A stretch of 24,347 nt of DNA from Methanobacteriota archaeon. Its GTDB lineage: Archaea > Thermoplasmatota > Poseidoniia > Poseidoniales > Poseidoniaceae. The translations under genes were made by a program, and so were the position numbers. Location of the stretch: assembly GCA_002726845.1 (NCBI GenBank), contig PBSP01000031.1, positions 1-24,347 on the forward strand. Reading direction: 5' to 3'. Shown one piece after another: positions 1 through 7,627 of the stretch; the stretch's first letter is position 1, and every line of letters begins with the position of its first letter. Under the pieces are notes generated by a model, which saw nothing but the letters and a program-made list of their open reading frames with translations, ran no database searches and had not been told where the DNA came from.

Positions 1-1
1 C

Positions 2-133
2 GGTGTAGTCAAAATCGAATCGATCGATGGAGAACCGGTCGGTCAAGAGGGGATGAATCTCTTCAATACCTGCAAATCAATGATTGAACAAATTGAAGAT
101 GACCCCCACAACTGGACAGGAGGGTGGGGTTGA
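2..133 (+). CDS. Probable class IV aminotransferase (PabC/IlvE-like), C-terminal end only
   Basis: Only the last 43 codons are in the window, ending at TGA 131-133. The visible tail reads GVVKIESIDGEPVGQEG and then an amphipathic helix. This resembles the end of fold-type IV PLP enzymes (branched-chain aminotransferase or aminodeoxychorismate lyase), where an 'IDG..vG.G' loop precedes the final helix. It overlaps the next gene by one base (TGATG), and that gene makes aminodeoxychorismate. By context an aminodeoxychorismate lyase (PabC), which would complete p-aminobenzoate synthesis, is the attractive reading. IlvE, or an unrelated protein, cannot be excluded from so short a tail. The reading frame is clear; the function is a guess. 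Confidence 0.5.
   Translation, partial: GVVKIESIDGEPVGQEGMNLFNTCKSMIEQIEDDPHNWTGGWG
119..124 (+). promoter_or_regulatory. Shine-Dalgarno site deciding the pabBA start
   Basis: GGAGGG lies 8 nt upstream of the ATG at 133. A GTG at 124 is in the same frame but overlaps this site, so the ATG at 133 is the better start. Confidence 0.7.
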
Positions 134-2328
134 TGCCCTTGGATTCTGTTCGTCGGAAACTCATCGATAAAGGCCTTCTTGGGCACGATGCGGCCACACA
201 TGGAGGCCCTGATGAACTGATGCTTGTTTCATCTGGACCAACCAGTCACCTTTCCCGATTTTCATTGCTGTGTGGCCCTTCAAAAAAGAGGGTTCTGATT
301 CGACAACCGTCAAGGACAGTGCTACCCGTTGCTCAAGCTCACTCGCCACTTTCTGGAGACATCCAATTGCGAGAAGGAGTGGAGTTCACCTTTCAAAAGC
401 AGTTTTGGGATGGTTCCAACTGGAAGTTAGAGCAGATAATTTCCAGCAATTCGCTCGCAGATGGTTTGAGAAAACTCTGCACCAGCGGGATGTCGTCTTT
501 CCTTCATACCACAAACGATGAGAAACCCTTCATCAAGCCATTTTGGGCTGGTGCTTTGTCTTACGATTTGTTGCAGTTGACTCAGCCAATTCGACTGCAG
601 CATCCACCAGAAGAAGACGAATTGCTTTGCATTTTTTGGGAAATTCAGAACTGTGTTGTTCACAACAAAAAAAGTGACAAATTAACGGTTTTATCGAACG
701 ACAGTTCATGGTGGAAGGCGGTTAAGCAATGCCTTGAAGGAACCCCTTTTGACTATGAGCGAACATTGTTGAAAGTCAGCGAGGGGGCGAAGACAAACTG
801 TTCGGACCTTGAGCATGAGGAAATTGTCAAGGCCGTACAATCCTCAATTATCGATGGACAACTGTATCAATTGAACTACGGGCGTACATGGGAAGGCGAA
901 GTTGCGTCCGAGCCCTGGGATTTATTCTGCCATTCCATAGCCACAAATCCTGCTCCTTATTCTGGTTTTTTGCACATGAAAGATGAATCTTTTGCGCTAA
1001 TTTCAGCCTCTCCAGAGTCGCTCTTATCAACGGAAAACGGCATCATCACAACAGCACCAATCAAAGGAACTGCTCCAAGAGGAGCATCAGAAGCTGAAGA
1101 ATTGCTTCTTCGTGAGGACATGATCTCCGATCGCAAGGAACGTGCTGAACATCGAATGCTTGTTGACTTAATGCGCAACGATGTTGGTCGAATCGCACAG
1201 CCAAATCAAGTCTGGGTTGAGCGATTTGATGTTGAAGCATATGCGGAAGTACAACACCTCGTTTCTCGAATAAAAGGACGTTTAAGTGAGCATATCGACG
1301 TTTTTGATGCTATCCAGAACATCTTTCCTGGTGGCTCAATCACAGGCTGCCCTCGCACTGTAGTCTGCGCCGCTATCGATGAATTGGAGCAGAAACCACG
1401 TTCGTTCTGGACTGGATCGATGGGTTGGTTTGAACCGTCCACTGGATCATCATCTTGGAACATCCTGATTCGCACTGCAGAGCTTCACAAAAAAGAGGGT
1501 ATTTGGCATTCGCGAGTTACTGCTGGCGGTGGCATTACCATCGAATCCAATCCGAAGTCAGAAGTTGCTGAAGCAAAGTGGAAAGCAAATGCGCTTCTAA
1601 GATCATGTGGATGGATTGAGAATTCTGACCCTTCGTCTGTAGGAAAAAGTATACACATACATCCCTTGCCTCTAGAAAATAAAAAGTCAAATCACACAGT
1701 TACGACCTCAATCTGCACAAAGGAATTCAAGGAAAATGCCGTGCTCCTCATCGATAATCTCGATTCGTTCACCTACAACATCGCCCACAGCATAGCAGGA
1801 CTGGGGCACCATGTGAACATCGTCTCTGGAAGAGCAATTTCCACATTGTCCGCAACCGATCTTATTGCAAATCTGAAACCTTCCCATATCATACTCGGCC
1901 CTGGACCAGGGTGGCCTCAAGATAGCCCATTAACAATGGATTTCGCAGCATTAGCAATCCAGAATAAAACACCGCCGCTTCTTGGTATATGTCTTGGACA
2001 TCAAGCGATTGGTTTAGCATCGGGATTAGATTTGGTTCCAAGTCCGATCGGGCCTGTTCACGGAACGCCTGTCAAATGTTTGCACAGCAGTACCGGCTTG
2101 TTTCGGGGATTGAACGAAGTCTCCATGACCCGCTACAACTCTCTGACGCACCTCACCGCTGACTGCAACACGAGCAAAGACATCGTTATCGATGCAACAG
2201 ACGACACAAAGTCACTTGTTCTTGCCTTCCATTGCAAAAAAGCTTCTGTATTTGGAGTTCAATTTCATCCAGAGTCTGTTGGAAGTCAATCAGGAAGCCA
2301 CATCTTGTCGAATTTTCTAAAGCACTAA
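133..2328 (+). CDS. pabBA: Aminodeoxychorismate synthase, fused PabB-PabA
   Basis: 731 aa. Converts chorismate plus glutamine to 4-amino-4-deoxychorismate, the precursor of p-aminobenzoate for folate; cytosolic. Residues about 1-500 are a chorismate-binding domain: substrate-loop motif GQLYQLN, then PIKGT with Lys311, then AEHRMLVDLMRND and FPGGSITG. The Lys in PIKGT is the residue known to separate PabB-type enzymes from anthranilate synthase TrpE, which has Ala there, so TrpE/TrpG is less likely. After a linker, residues about 535-731 form a class I glutamine amidotransferase, with nucleophile Cys620 in GICLGHQ and His712/Glu714 in QFHPES. The two parts are usually separate proteins; here they are one chain, synthase first. 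The segment normally GAPK reads GCPR (about residue 410). The start overlaps the upstream stop (TGATG), which suggests translational coupling with a possible aminodeoxychorismate lyase. Confidence 0.85.
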   Translation: MPLDSVRRKLIDKGLLGHDAATHGGPDELMLVSSGPTSHLSRFSLLCGPSKKRVLIRQPSRTVLPVAQAHSPLSGDIQLREGVEFTFQKQFWDGSNWKLEQIISSNSLADGLRKLCTSGMSSFLHTTNDEKPFIKPFWAGALSYDLLQLTQPIRLQHPPEEDELLCIFWEIQNCVVHNKKSDKLTVLSNDSSWWKAVKQCLEGTPFDYERTLLKVSEGAKTNCSDLEHEEIVKAVQSSIIDGQLYQLNYGRTWEGEVASEPWDLFCHSIATNPAPYSGFLHMKDESFALISASPESLLSTENGIITTAPIKGTAPRGASEAEELLLREDMISDRKERAEHRMLVDLMRNDVGRIAQPNQVWVERFDVEAYAEVQHLVSRIKGRLSEHIDVFDAIQNIFPGGSITGCPRTVVCAAIDELEQKPRSFWTGSMGWFEPSTGSSSWNILIRTAELHKKEGIWHSRVTAGGGITIESNPKSEVAEAKWKANALLRSCGWIENSDPSSVGKSIHIHPLPLENKKSNHTVTTSICTKEFKENAVLLIDNLDSFTYNIAHSIAGLGHHVNIVSGRAISTLSATDLIANLKPSHIILGPGPGWPQDSPLTMDFAALAIQNKTPPLLGICLGHQAIGLASGLDLVPSPIGPVHGTPVKCLHSSTGLFRGLNEVSMTRYNSLTHLTADCNTSKDIVIDATDDTKSLVLAFHCKKASVFGVQFHPESVGSQSGSHILSNFLKH

Positions 2329-2363
2329 GCGTATGGTTGAAATGACGGTAGCCTTTAGGCTGT

Positions 2364-2370
2364 AAGGAGG
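2364..2370 (+). promoter_or_regulatory. Shine-Dalgarno site supporting a GTG start
   Basis: AAGGAGG lies 6 nt before the GTG at 2377. It supports a GTG start for the small zinc-ribbon protein, which has no suitable ATG nearby. Confidence 0.7.
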
Positions 2371-2376
2371 GAGAAA

Positions 2377-2763
2377 GTGCCAATCTGTCGACTTTGCTCG
2401 GGAACATACCCCCGTGAATTTTTCATCCATGGGAATGGGCCAAACACACAAGTCTGCTCACGGTGCGCGGTTGAGCAAGGTTTCATCAGCAAAGATGATG
2501 CAGTTAATCTCTATGATGACACCCTGAAATCTGCACGTTTGAGTACCGTAACCCGTCGCTACCGGCCCTTTCTCTATTTGACTGTGTTATGGGGCATCTA
2601 CATTACAACCGTTCGAAGCATCAACCCATGGGGATGGTATATGCTGATTATGCTCACGATTCTTACACTCGCATCGGCTGTACTTTTCTTCACAAGTGCC
2701 GCACGATATTCCAGCACGCTTTCTCGGCTCACACCTGATTTTGAACGTCCAAAAGGGCATTGA
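2377..2763 (+). CDS. Small zinc-ribbon membrane protein of unknown function
   Basis: 128 aa, GTG start with an excellent ribosome site. The N-terminus holds two CxxC knuckles (Cys4/Cys7 and Cys27/Cys30) spaced as in a zinc ribbon, facing the cytosol by inference. Two hydrophobic helices follow at about residues 65-82 and 86-106, with a short polar tail. I do not recognise a family. It sits 48 bp after pabBA on the same strand and may be cotranscribed with it. It converges with the GTPase gene, whose stop is only 4 bp beyond its own. A regulatory or protein-binding role for the ribbon is possible, but nothing in the sequence fixes it. Confidence 0.75.
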   Translation: MPICRLCSGTYPREFFIHGNGPNTQVCSRCAVEQGFISKDDAVNLYDDTLKSARLSTVTRRYRPFLYLTVLWGIYITTVRSINPWGWYMLIMLTILTLASAVLFFTSAARYSSTLSRLTPDFERPKGH

Positions 2764-2767
2764 AACG

Positions 2768-4042
2768 TCACTTCGAGTGAATTCGGAGGACATCTCCTTC
2801 TGAGAGTTCGTGATCCGCACCAACGGTCCTCCTCGTCCTTCCGTCAACTGCTTTGATAAATCCATCACCAAGATCGGAATGAACCTTGTAAGCCAGTTGT
2901 TTGGCTTGCATACCGTTCTGAACCACGAACGCGTCTGGTAGCACATTACCATCCCCGTCCGTCCATTGATTTTCATCTTGCACGGGGTACACGACAATAC
3001 GGGACAGTTCATCAAAGAGAACCTCATCAAGTATTTTCATTATTCCCGTGCCTTGTAATTTTATTACACGTTCAGAAAGCACAGAGAGGCCTTTTCTCTG
3101 TGCTTCACTTACCGTTTGTCCTCGATTCAATTCAAAGGTTGATGAGCCGGTTTCATAATGGATGTATCCGGCTTTGTTGGCTTGACGTAATGCTAATTCA
3201 GTTTCGGCTGAACACGGCGTAAAATAAGGAAGTAAGCTTTCCAAATGTTCTGTTACACCCTCTGGGGCGAGATCGGCTTTGTTTCCTGCAACAAATATTG
3301 GAAACAATTGTTTCCTAAGAGAGGATGCTAGTAATGTCAGGATGTCATCAGTCCAATCCCATGGAGCCGATATGTCCTTGTGGATTTTCGCAAAGGCATC
3401 GTAAGCGCGTTGGCAAAGAGGAAATGTTGCGCCTAAGCCTGACAAGCGTTCTTGAAGGAATTGTGTGAAACCTTTGACTCCTTCCGCTTGAATTCGACGA
3501 GCACCTCGCGACCAACCATTTTTGATCAAACCAAGAATCCATGCATCAATCTCATCGACTAGGAATGTTACTTCTGAAAGAGCCTGCTCAATCGCTTGTT
3601 CTTTTGTAGCATTCAAACCCGTTGGATTGCCTTCGGAATCCGTTGTACCTGCAACATCAATAACATGGATTAGTGCATCACAATCTGCCAAATCTGAAAG
3701 GAAGGCATTGCCGCGGCCACGTCCTTGACTTGCCCCCGGCACAAGTCCTGCAACATCGACCAGCATGCAGGGAACATATCTTTGGTATCCCTTACAGGAA
3801 CCTGTACGGGGGTTGCAGATGCTACCACCCCGGCCATCGTCCAACTTTGAGCGGCCATCCTGCTCAAGACGTTGACGAAGCTCTTTGCAGGGACAAGGCC
3901 TACGACTTGGAATGAATGAAAATCCAACATTTGGTTCAATGGTGCAAAAGGGATAGTTCGCAATATCTACTGGTATGAGGGTTGAAGCCGCAAAAAACGT
4001 CGATTTACCGACATTTGGTTTGCCAACCAATCCAATTCTCAC
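2768..4042 (-). CDS. OBG-family GTPase with TGS domain (Ygr210/YchF-related)
   Basis: 424 aa from the GTG at 4042. P-loop GKPNVGKS at residues 7-14, the G3 motif as DVAGLVPGA, G4 as NKAD near residue 253, and a C-terminal TGS domain (about 355-424) ending in DGRTRR and EGDVLRIHSK. This order matches the archaeal and eukaryotic Ygr210/YchF-related branch of OBG GTPases, which associate with ribosomes or translation. Between G1 and G3 lies a Cys-rich stretch (CPC, then two more Cys near NPRTG), as in that branch. The start is uncertain. A GTG at 4063 overlaps the upstream stop (GTGA) and adds seven residues. I prefer 4042 because it gives the family-typical MRIGLVGKPNVGKS opening and has GAGGCGG upstream. 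It is the last gene of the operon with the oxidase-like membrane protein, which may be only an expression link. Confidence 0.85.
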   Translation of the reverse strand: MRIGLVGKPNVGKSTFFAASTLIPVDIANYPFCTIEPNVGFSFIPSRRPCPCKELRQRLEQDGRSKLDDGRGGSICNPRTGSCKGYQRYVPCMLVDVAGLVPGASQGRGRGNAFLSDLADCDALIHVIDVAGTTDSEGNPTGLNATKEQAIEQALSEVTFLVDEIDAWILGLIKNGWSRGARRIQAEGVKGFTQFLQERLSGLGATFPLCQRAYDAFAKIHKDISAPWDWTDDILTLLASSLRKQLFPIFVAGNKADLAPEGVTEHLESLLPYFTPCSAETELALRQANKAGYIHYETGSSTFELNRGQTVSEAQRKGLSVLSERVIKLQGTGIMKILDEVLFDELSRIVVYPVQDENQWTDGDGNVLPDAFVVQNGMQAKQLAYKVHSDLGDGFIKAVDGRTRRTVGADHELSEGDVLRIHSK

Positions 4043-4059
4043 GGTTTGGCCGCCTCGCT

Positions 4060-6021
4060 TCACTCTTCTTCTGACGTACCTGAACGAATCCGCCCGATTG
4101 TAATGTCAAGTTCAGGTAGGTTAACTCGGCCATCACCGTCGAAATCAATGAGTTCCATCAGTTTCTCGATATCCCACGGTGGAAGGTCAGCGATGTCTGC
4201 ACTTCGTAGGGCTTGTTGAAGTTCGTAACCGTCAATAAAACCTGAATCGTCAAGATCAATGGAACGGAAGAACTGAAAAATACTCATTTCCTTCTTTTCG
4301 AGATAATCTGAAAGCATCTCCAGTTCGTTGCGTTCAACTGGGAACTCATCAATCTCGTCATTGTGCAACGTAGACGAGACATCAATGATGGTCATTCCGC
4401 CCTCATCTTCAACATCTGCGCCAACAACAAGAATTGTGTCAACTCCAACTCCTCGTTGCAGGAGTTTGCGAATTGAAGATTCTCCCCTTTGCATGGAGTA
4501 ACGTGAAATATCCGAGGTTGTCGATACTGCTGGATCTATCTTCATCCCACCAACCGAGGTCCGAATGAGATTGAGGAACAAGAGAATGACGCCGATAGAG
4601 CCAAAATAAAACAGCACAGCAGCGGTTAAACTAAAACCTCCATCGGTCATTATAACATCTTCACTACCCGAATCGAGAAGAGCTTTCTCTGTGAAATCTC
4701 CCATAAGTTTTGCAACTGTTGAGGTCACTCCACCAAAGGCAATGAGCATGGTCGAAAGCGATGCAGATGAGGGGGATGCGAGTTCACGCCCTCCCGCCAA
4801 TGGGTACGATTCTGCAATGCAAGCGACAGCCATGAGGCCACCAACAGTCCACATGAATCCAATATCGACAGTGTTTGCCATATCATTCAAGGCGCCAAGG
4901 CCGATAAACACGTCCAAAGATGTGAAGTAACCACCAATTGCATACAGTGGGAAGAACACCATTGCGAGTGTCGCTGCCAATGCACCTGGTCGCGAAACAA
5001 CACCTGTTGCGTTTCCAAGCGAGGTCATGATGATGTTCACGGAGCCTGCCATGATTGGTAGAAGTGCAAGAGTCATCAAAATTGCTCCTAAGTTTTCAAG
5101 CAGCACCCCTGCATCTGCAGGAGACAATATGAATGGAGGCAGTGTCATAAACAGCAACAAGAGACTTGCTTTTGTCATCGAATCTGACCAAATTGGTCGA
5201 CTTGCTGCACGAGGAACAACGTGGTAAGCAACAGCAAAGATGAGGGCAATGATTGTCCATGATTGTGACATGCGTTCTCCAAGCCAAACGGTCTGAGTGG
5301 AACCGGCAAGTTCTCCGAAGAAACGAAATTGAGAGCCGAAAATAAACGATGCAAGTGCCATAAACAGGAACCAATTGCTAGCGGAAATGACGTCTCCTCT
5401 TCTTCGAGAAACAGTAAGCAGAACATTGATCATCACAGCAATGGTAATTACAGAACGCAGGGCGTACATGAACAGATTGTGAATCAATTCTTCATTTGAG
5501 TCAGAGAGGGTAACGAGGAGGCCAACAATGGTTGGCAGAAGCATCGATGAGATGGTCAAGACCGAGAAAAGAATCCCTGTCAAACTTGCATTCGCCTCAC
5601 TTGCAAGTCGTCCATCTCCTGCACGTGCAGCAGCTACGAACCCCCCTCCGATAAGAATCGAGGTCAAACCTGTGGTAAGGGTCACATACACGAATGTATC
5701 CAGTGCACTTCCATCATCATAGGACCATCCTATGCTTGCGAGTGAGTCAAGGGCAGTACCATCATAATCGTGCCAAAGCGCAAGAAATGTTCCAATTGCT
5801 GCAAATGTGAGCCAAATCATTCCAAGGTTCATCCAGGTCTTTGACCCACTGCCCTTGTCGTCGTTGAACAAATCTACGATTCCAGCAGGTGCCTTGGTTA
5901 GAAGAAAGAGCCCAAATTGATGCATCGGTTCGGCCATATTGCCGATCCCACGTTGGACGTAGTATGTTGCAAATCCAATGACTGTGAAAAAGAAAAAGAG
6001 TGCTAAGAATACTGCTTCCAT
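4060..6021 (-). CDS. Heme-copper-oxidase subunit I-like membrane protein lacking metal ligands, with C-terminal EF-hand pair
   Basis: 653 aa. About twelve membrane helices lie between residues 3 and 487, followed by a soluble tail. The stretch from NWFLF (about 216) through YHVVPRAASRPIWS (266-279) to LMAVA (about 400) follows the cbb3-type (CcoN) pattern 'NWFF...YyfVPk...RPvyS', the next helices and the 'GMiNGlMT' region (here AGSVNIIMTS, 325-334). But the ligand histidines are absent. The positions of the active-site HN, the copper HH pair and the heme HVH read as RM, PP and FMW. The whole protein has only five His (34, 84, 181, 267, 553), whereas a working enzyme needs six in the membrane core. 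The tail carries two canonical EF-hand loops, Asp589-Glu600 and Asp626-Glu637, so calcium binding is likely. ATG 6021 is chosen over 6069 for its GAGGTGA site. The alignment is from memory by eye. It is not an oxidase as written; its actual role is unknown. Confidence 0.7.
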   Translation of the reverse strand: MEAVFLALFFFFTVIGFATYYVQRGIGNMAEPMHQFGLFLLTKAPAGIVDLFNDDKGSGSKTWMNLGMIWLTFAAIGTFLALWHDYDGTALDSLASIGWSYDDGSALDTFVYVTLTTGLTSILIGGGFVAAARAGDGRLASEANASLTGILFSVLTISSMLLPTIVGLLVTLSDSNEELIHNLFMYALRSVITIAVMINVLLTVSRRRGDVISASNWFLFMALASFIFGSQFRFFGELAGSTQTVWLGERMSQSWTIIALIFAVAYHVVPRAASRPIWSDSMTKASLLLLFMTLPPFILSPADAGVLLENLGAILMTLALLPIMAGSVNIIMTSLGNATGVVSRPGALAATLAMVFFPLYAIGGYFTSLDVFIGLGALNDMANTVDIGFMWTVGGLMAVACIAESYPLAGGRELASPSSASLSTMLIAFGGVTSTVAKLMGDFTEKALLDSGSEDVIMTDGGFSLTAAVLFYFGSIGVILLFLNLIRTSVGGMKIDPAVSTTSDISRYSMQRGESSIRKLLQRGVGVDTILVVGADVEDEGGMTIIDVSSTLHNDEIDEFPVERNELEMLSDYLEKKEMSIFQFFRSIDLDDSGFIDGYELQQALRSADIADLPPWDIEKLMELIDFDGDGRVNLPELDITIGRIRSGTSEEE

Positions 6022-6026
6022 CTCTT

Positions 6027-6033
6027 TCACCTC
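6027..6033 (-). promoter_or_regulatory. Shine-Dalgarno site deciding the start of the oxidase-like gene
   Basis: GAGGTGA lies 5 nt before the ATG at 6021 and overlaps the stop codon of the upstream two-helix protein. It argues against the longer start at 6069 and for coupled translation of the pair. Confidence 0.75.
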
Positions 6034-6304
6034 AGTCTGCAAGAACCTCTCCTGCAAGTGTGGAAACAATTGCTCCTAGAGCGATGATGAAACCAAGAAG
6101 GTAATACCAGATTCCTGAGCCACCGAGATTTGACATCAGCGGGACGATATCGCCGATGACTGGGATGTTATCCCACCCAAAAATTGTGCTAAAGAGGCCA
6201 AACATACCAATGGTAACAACTGATAGAAGTACCAAAATGATGCGGCTAGACGAGGGTTCTGCAGTACCAATTACTGCATCTGGGAGTTCTGTACTGTTTG
6301 ACAT
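6032..6304 (-). CDS. Small two-helix membrane protein, likely partner of the oxidase-like protein
   Basis: 90 aa. A polar Ser/Thr/Glu-rich N-terminus of about 20 residues is followed by hydrophobic helices at about 21-44 and 64-86, with a short loop containing GWDNIPVIGD between them. It is first in the operon; its TGA lies within the ribosome site of the oxidase-like gene, and the two coding regions are 10 bp apart. This is the arrangement expected for two subunits made in fixed ratio. I do not recognise a family, and it has no His or Cys that could bind metal. A GAGG lies 7 nt before the ATG. The upstream gap (6305-6406) is AT-rich and contains TTTATTAAT near 6390, a possible but unproven TATA element. 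Confidence 0.75.
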   Translation of the reverse strand: MSNSTELPDAVIGTAEPSSSRIILVLLSVVTIGMFGLFSTIFGWDNIPVIGDIVPLMSNLGGSGIWYYLLGFIIALGAIVSTLAGEVLAD

Positions 6305-6406
6305 ACCTTGGCCTCAGGTACCCAAGATGGATAATCAAGCGAATTGAATCGCGATGATAAACATTCACCAATGGTTGCTATTGAACCGATTAATAAATCA
6401 TCTTGA

Positions 6407-7627
6407 TTATGGAGAACGAAGGACCTCTGAAAGTAGGCCGCGACGTGGTATTGATGTGCCTAGTGGGACCGGTATGGCACGATCGTTGGTTAATTCTTGG
6501 TTCCAACGCTTTTTGCATTCACAATCCAAACCATTGAATTCATCCAATGAACCTGAGACAGCATACCGCTCGATGGCTGCAACCACCTCTGAATCGCATT
6601 GACCACAATTGTGGGATCCACGAATTTTACCGCCTGCAGTAGGATGAATGATCAATCGAGAGACTTGATCATCATCGCCGTTTTTTCCACCATTTGGATG
6701 GACAATTCGATGGCTGATTTGGATAAGTTCAACCAACGACCAAAGCCATGGGGGGCGGTACTCACGATGACGATGAAGACGATCAATGACCGTACCTCGT
6801 TGGATGTTCATGGGATTAATCGAGATCTCATGACTTTGTTCTGCGACTGCTTCAATCCATCGAACACAGTGGTCGAGTGCGTCAGCTTCACTCATGAAAG
6901 GTGGTTTAAACATCAAATACGTCTTAATTCGGAGGTTGTACTTTTGAAGACGTTCAACCGCACGATCCCATGAAGCAGCCGTAAAACCCTTGTTGACATG
7001 AAATCGCAACACTTCATCATCGTATGCTTCAAGTCCTATGGCAACCGTAAAATTGGGATTTATCGCAGTAGCCCACGCCAACTTCGCTTCAGTAATCTGC
7101 TCAGTTCTGCTCTCAACAATCAGTTCTTTACCAAGTTCAAAGCAGTCTCTCAAAACGGTCTCTTGGAAATCAACTGGGATTTCTCGATCCTCAAGTAACG
7201 AACCTGAGGTGTATACTTTCACCATTGAATGGCCCTCGAAATTGTTGAATTTCTTTTTAGCATGTTCCCATTGTGAATGGAGATCTGCACTCGTAACATC
7301 GTCCCGTGTATCGTTGAAGTATCCACAAAATGTGCAACCTGAAGACCACCACCAATGGCATCCCTTCGTACGAAGAATGACGGTAACCGCTGAACAAGGT
7401 GTTCCATCGATGGTCATTTCCGGCGTTGAATAAACCGTCGCAGGGAACGAAGCGTCCCACGACTGTTGACGTTCCTTTGCCCAAGGAGTGTTAGCTGGAG
7501 CCTTGACTAGGTGATGGATTTTGAGACTTTTTGAATCGTCACCAAGGATTGTAATTCCTCTCTTTGATGGAATGGTCGCACCCCCGTCACTCTTCCTCGC
7601 GGATTCTCTTGAATATAATATCTGCAC
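6407..7627 (-). CDS. Archaeosine biosynthesis radical SAM protein (RaSEA-like)
   Basis: About 406 aa. RaSEA acts with ArcS to turn the lysine adduct of preQ0 at tRNA position 15 into archaeosine. The radical SAM cluster ligands are Cys90, Cys98 and Cys101 in GCHWWWSSGCTFCGY, a C-x7-C-x2-C spacing in the 'GC.w....GC..CGY' context I associate with the RaSEA family (Elp3-related). Later blocks (VKVYTSGSLLED, IVESRTEQI, VAIGLEA, KTYLMFKPP) fit a radical SAM barrel, and a C-terminal CGQCD plus CEC group resembles the family's second Cys region. The start is unclear. The open frame extends to 7735 inside the decarboxylase gene; GTG 7627 gives a 41-bp overlap but has no strong ribosome site, and no ATG lies near the expected N-terminus. 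It is the last gene of the unit with psd and the coiled-coil gene. Confidence 0.75.
   Translation of the reverse strand: MQILYSRESARKSDGGATIPSKRGITILGDDSKSLKIHHLVKAPANTPWAKERQQSWDASFPATVYSTPEMTIDGTPCSAVTVILRTKGCHWWWSSGCTFCGYFNDTRDDVTSADLHSQWEHAKKKFNNFEGHSMVKVYTSGSLLEDREIPVDFQETVLRDCFELGKELIVESRTEQITEAKLAWATAINPNFTVAIGLEAYDDEVLRFHVNKGFTAASWDRAVERLQKYNLRIKTYLMFKPPFMSEADALDHCVRWIEAVAEQSHEISINPMNIQRGTVIDRLHRHREYRPPWLWSLVELIQISHRIVHPNGGKNGDDDQVSRLIIHPTAGGKIRGSHNCGQCDSEVVAAIERYAVSGSLDEFNGLDCECKKRWNQELTNDRAIPVPLGTSIPRRGLLSEVLRSP

Noticed and set aside
133..2328. Anthranilate synthase TrpE-TrpG fusion
   Set aside because: PIKGT with Lys is diagnostic for the PabB side, and no other trp gene is in the window.
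2587..3030. 147-codon minus-strand open frame
   Set aside because: It straddles the convergent ends of two well-supported genes and has no recognisable sequence.
4060..6021. Functional cbb3 or other terminal oxidase subunit I
   Set aside because: Too few histidines in the membrane part to bind two hemes and copper.
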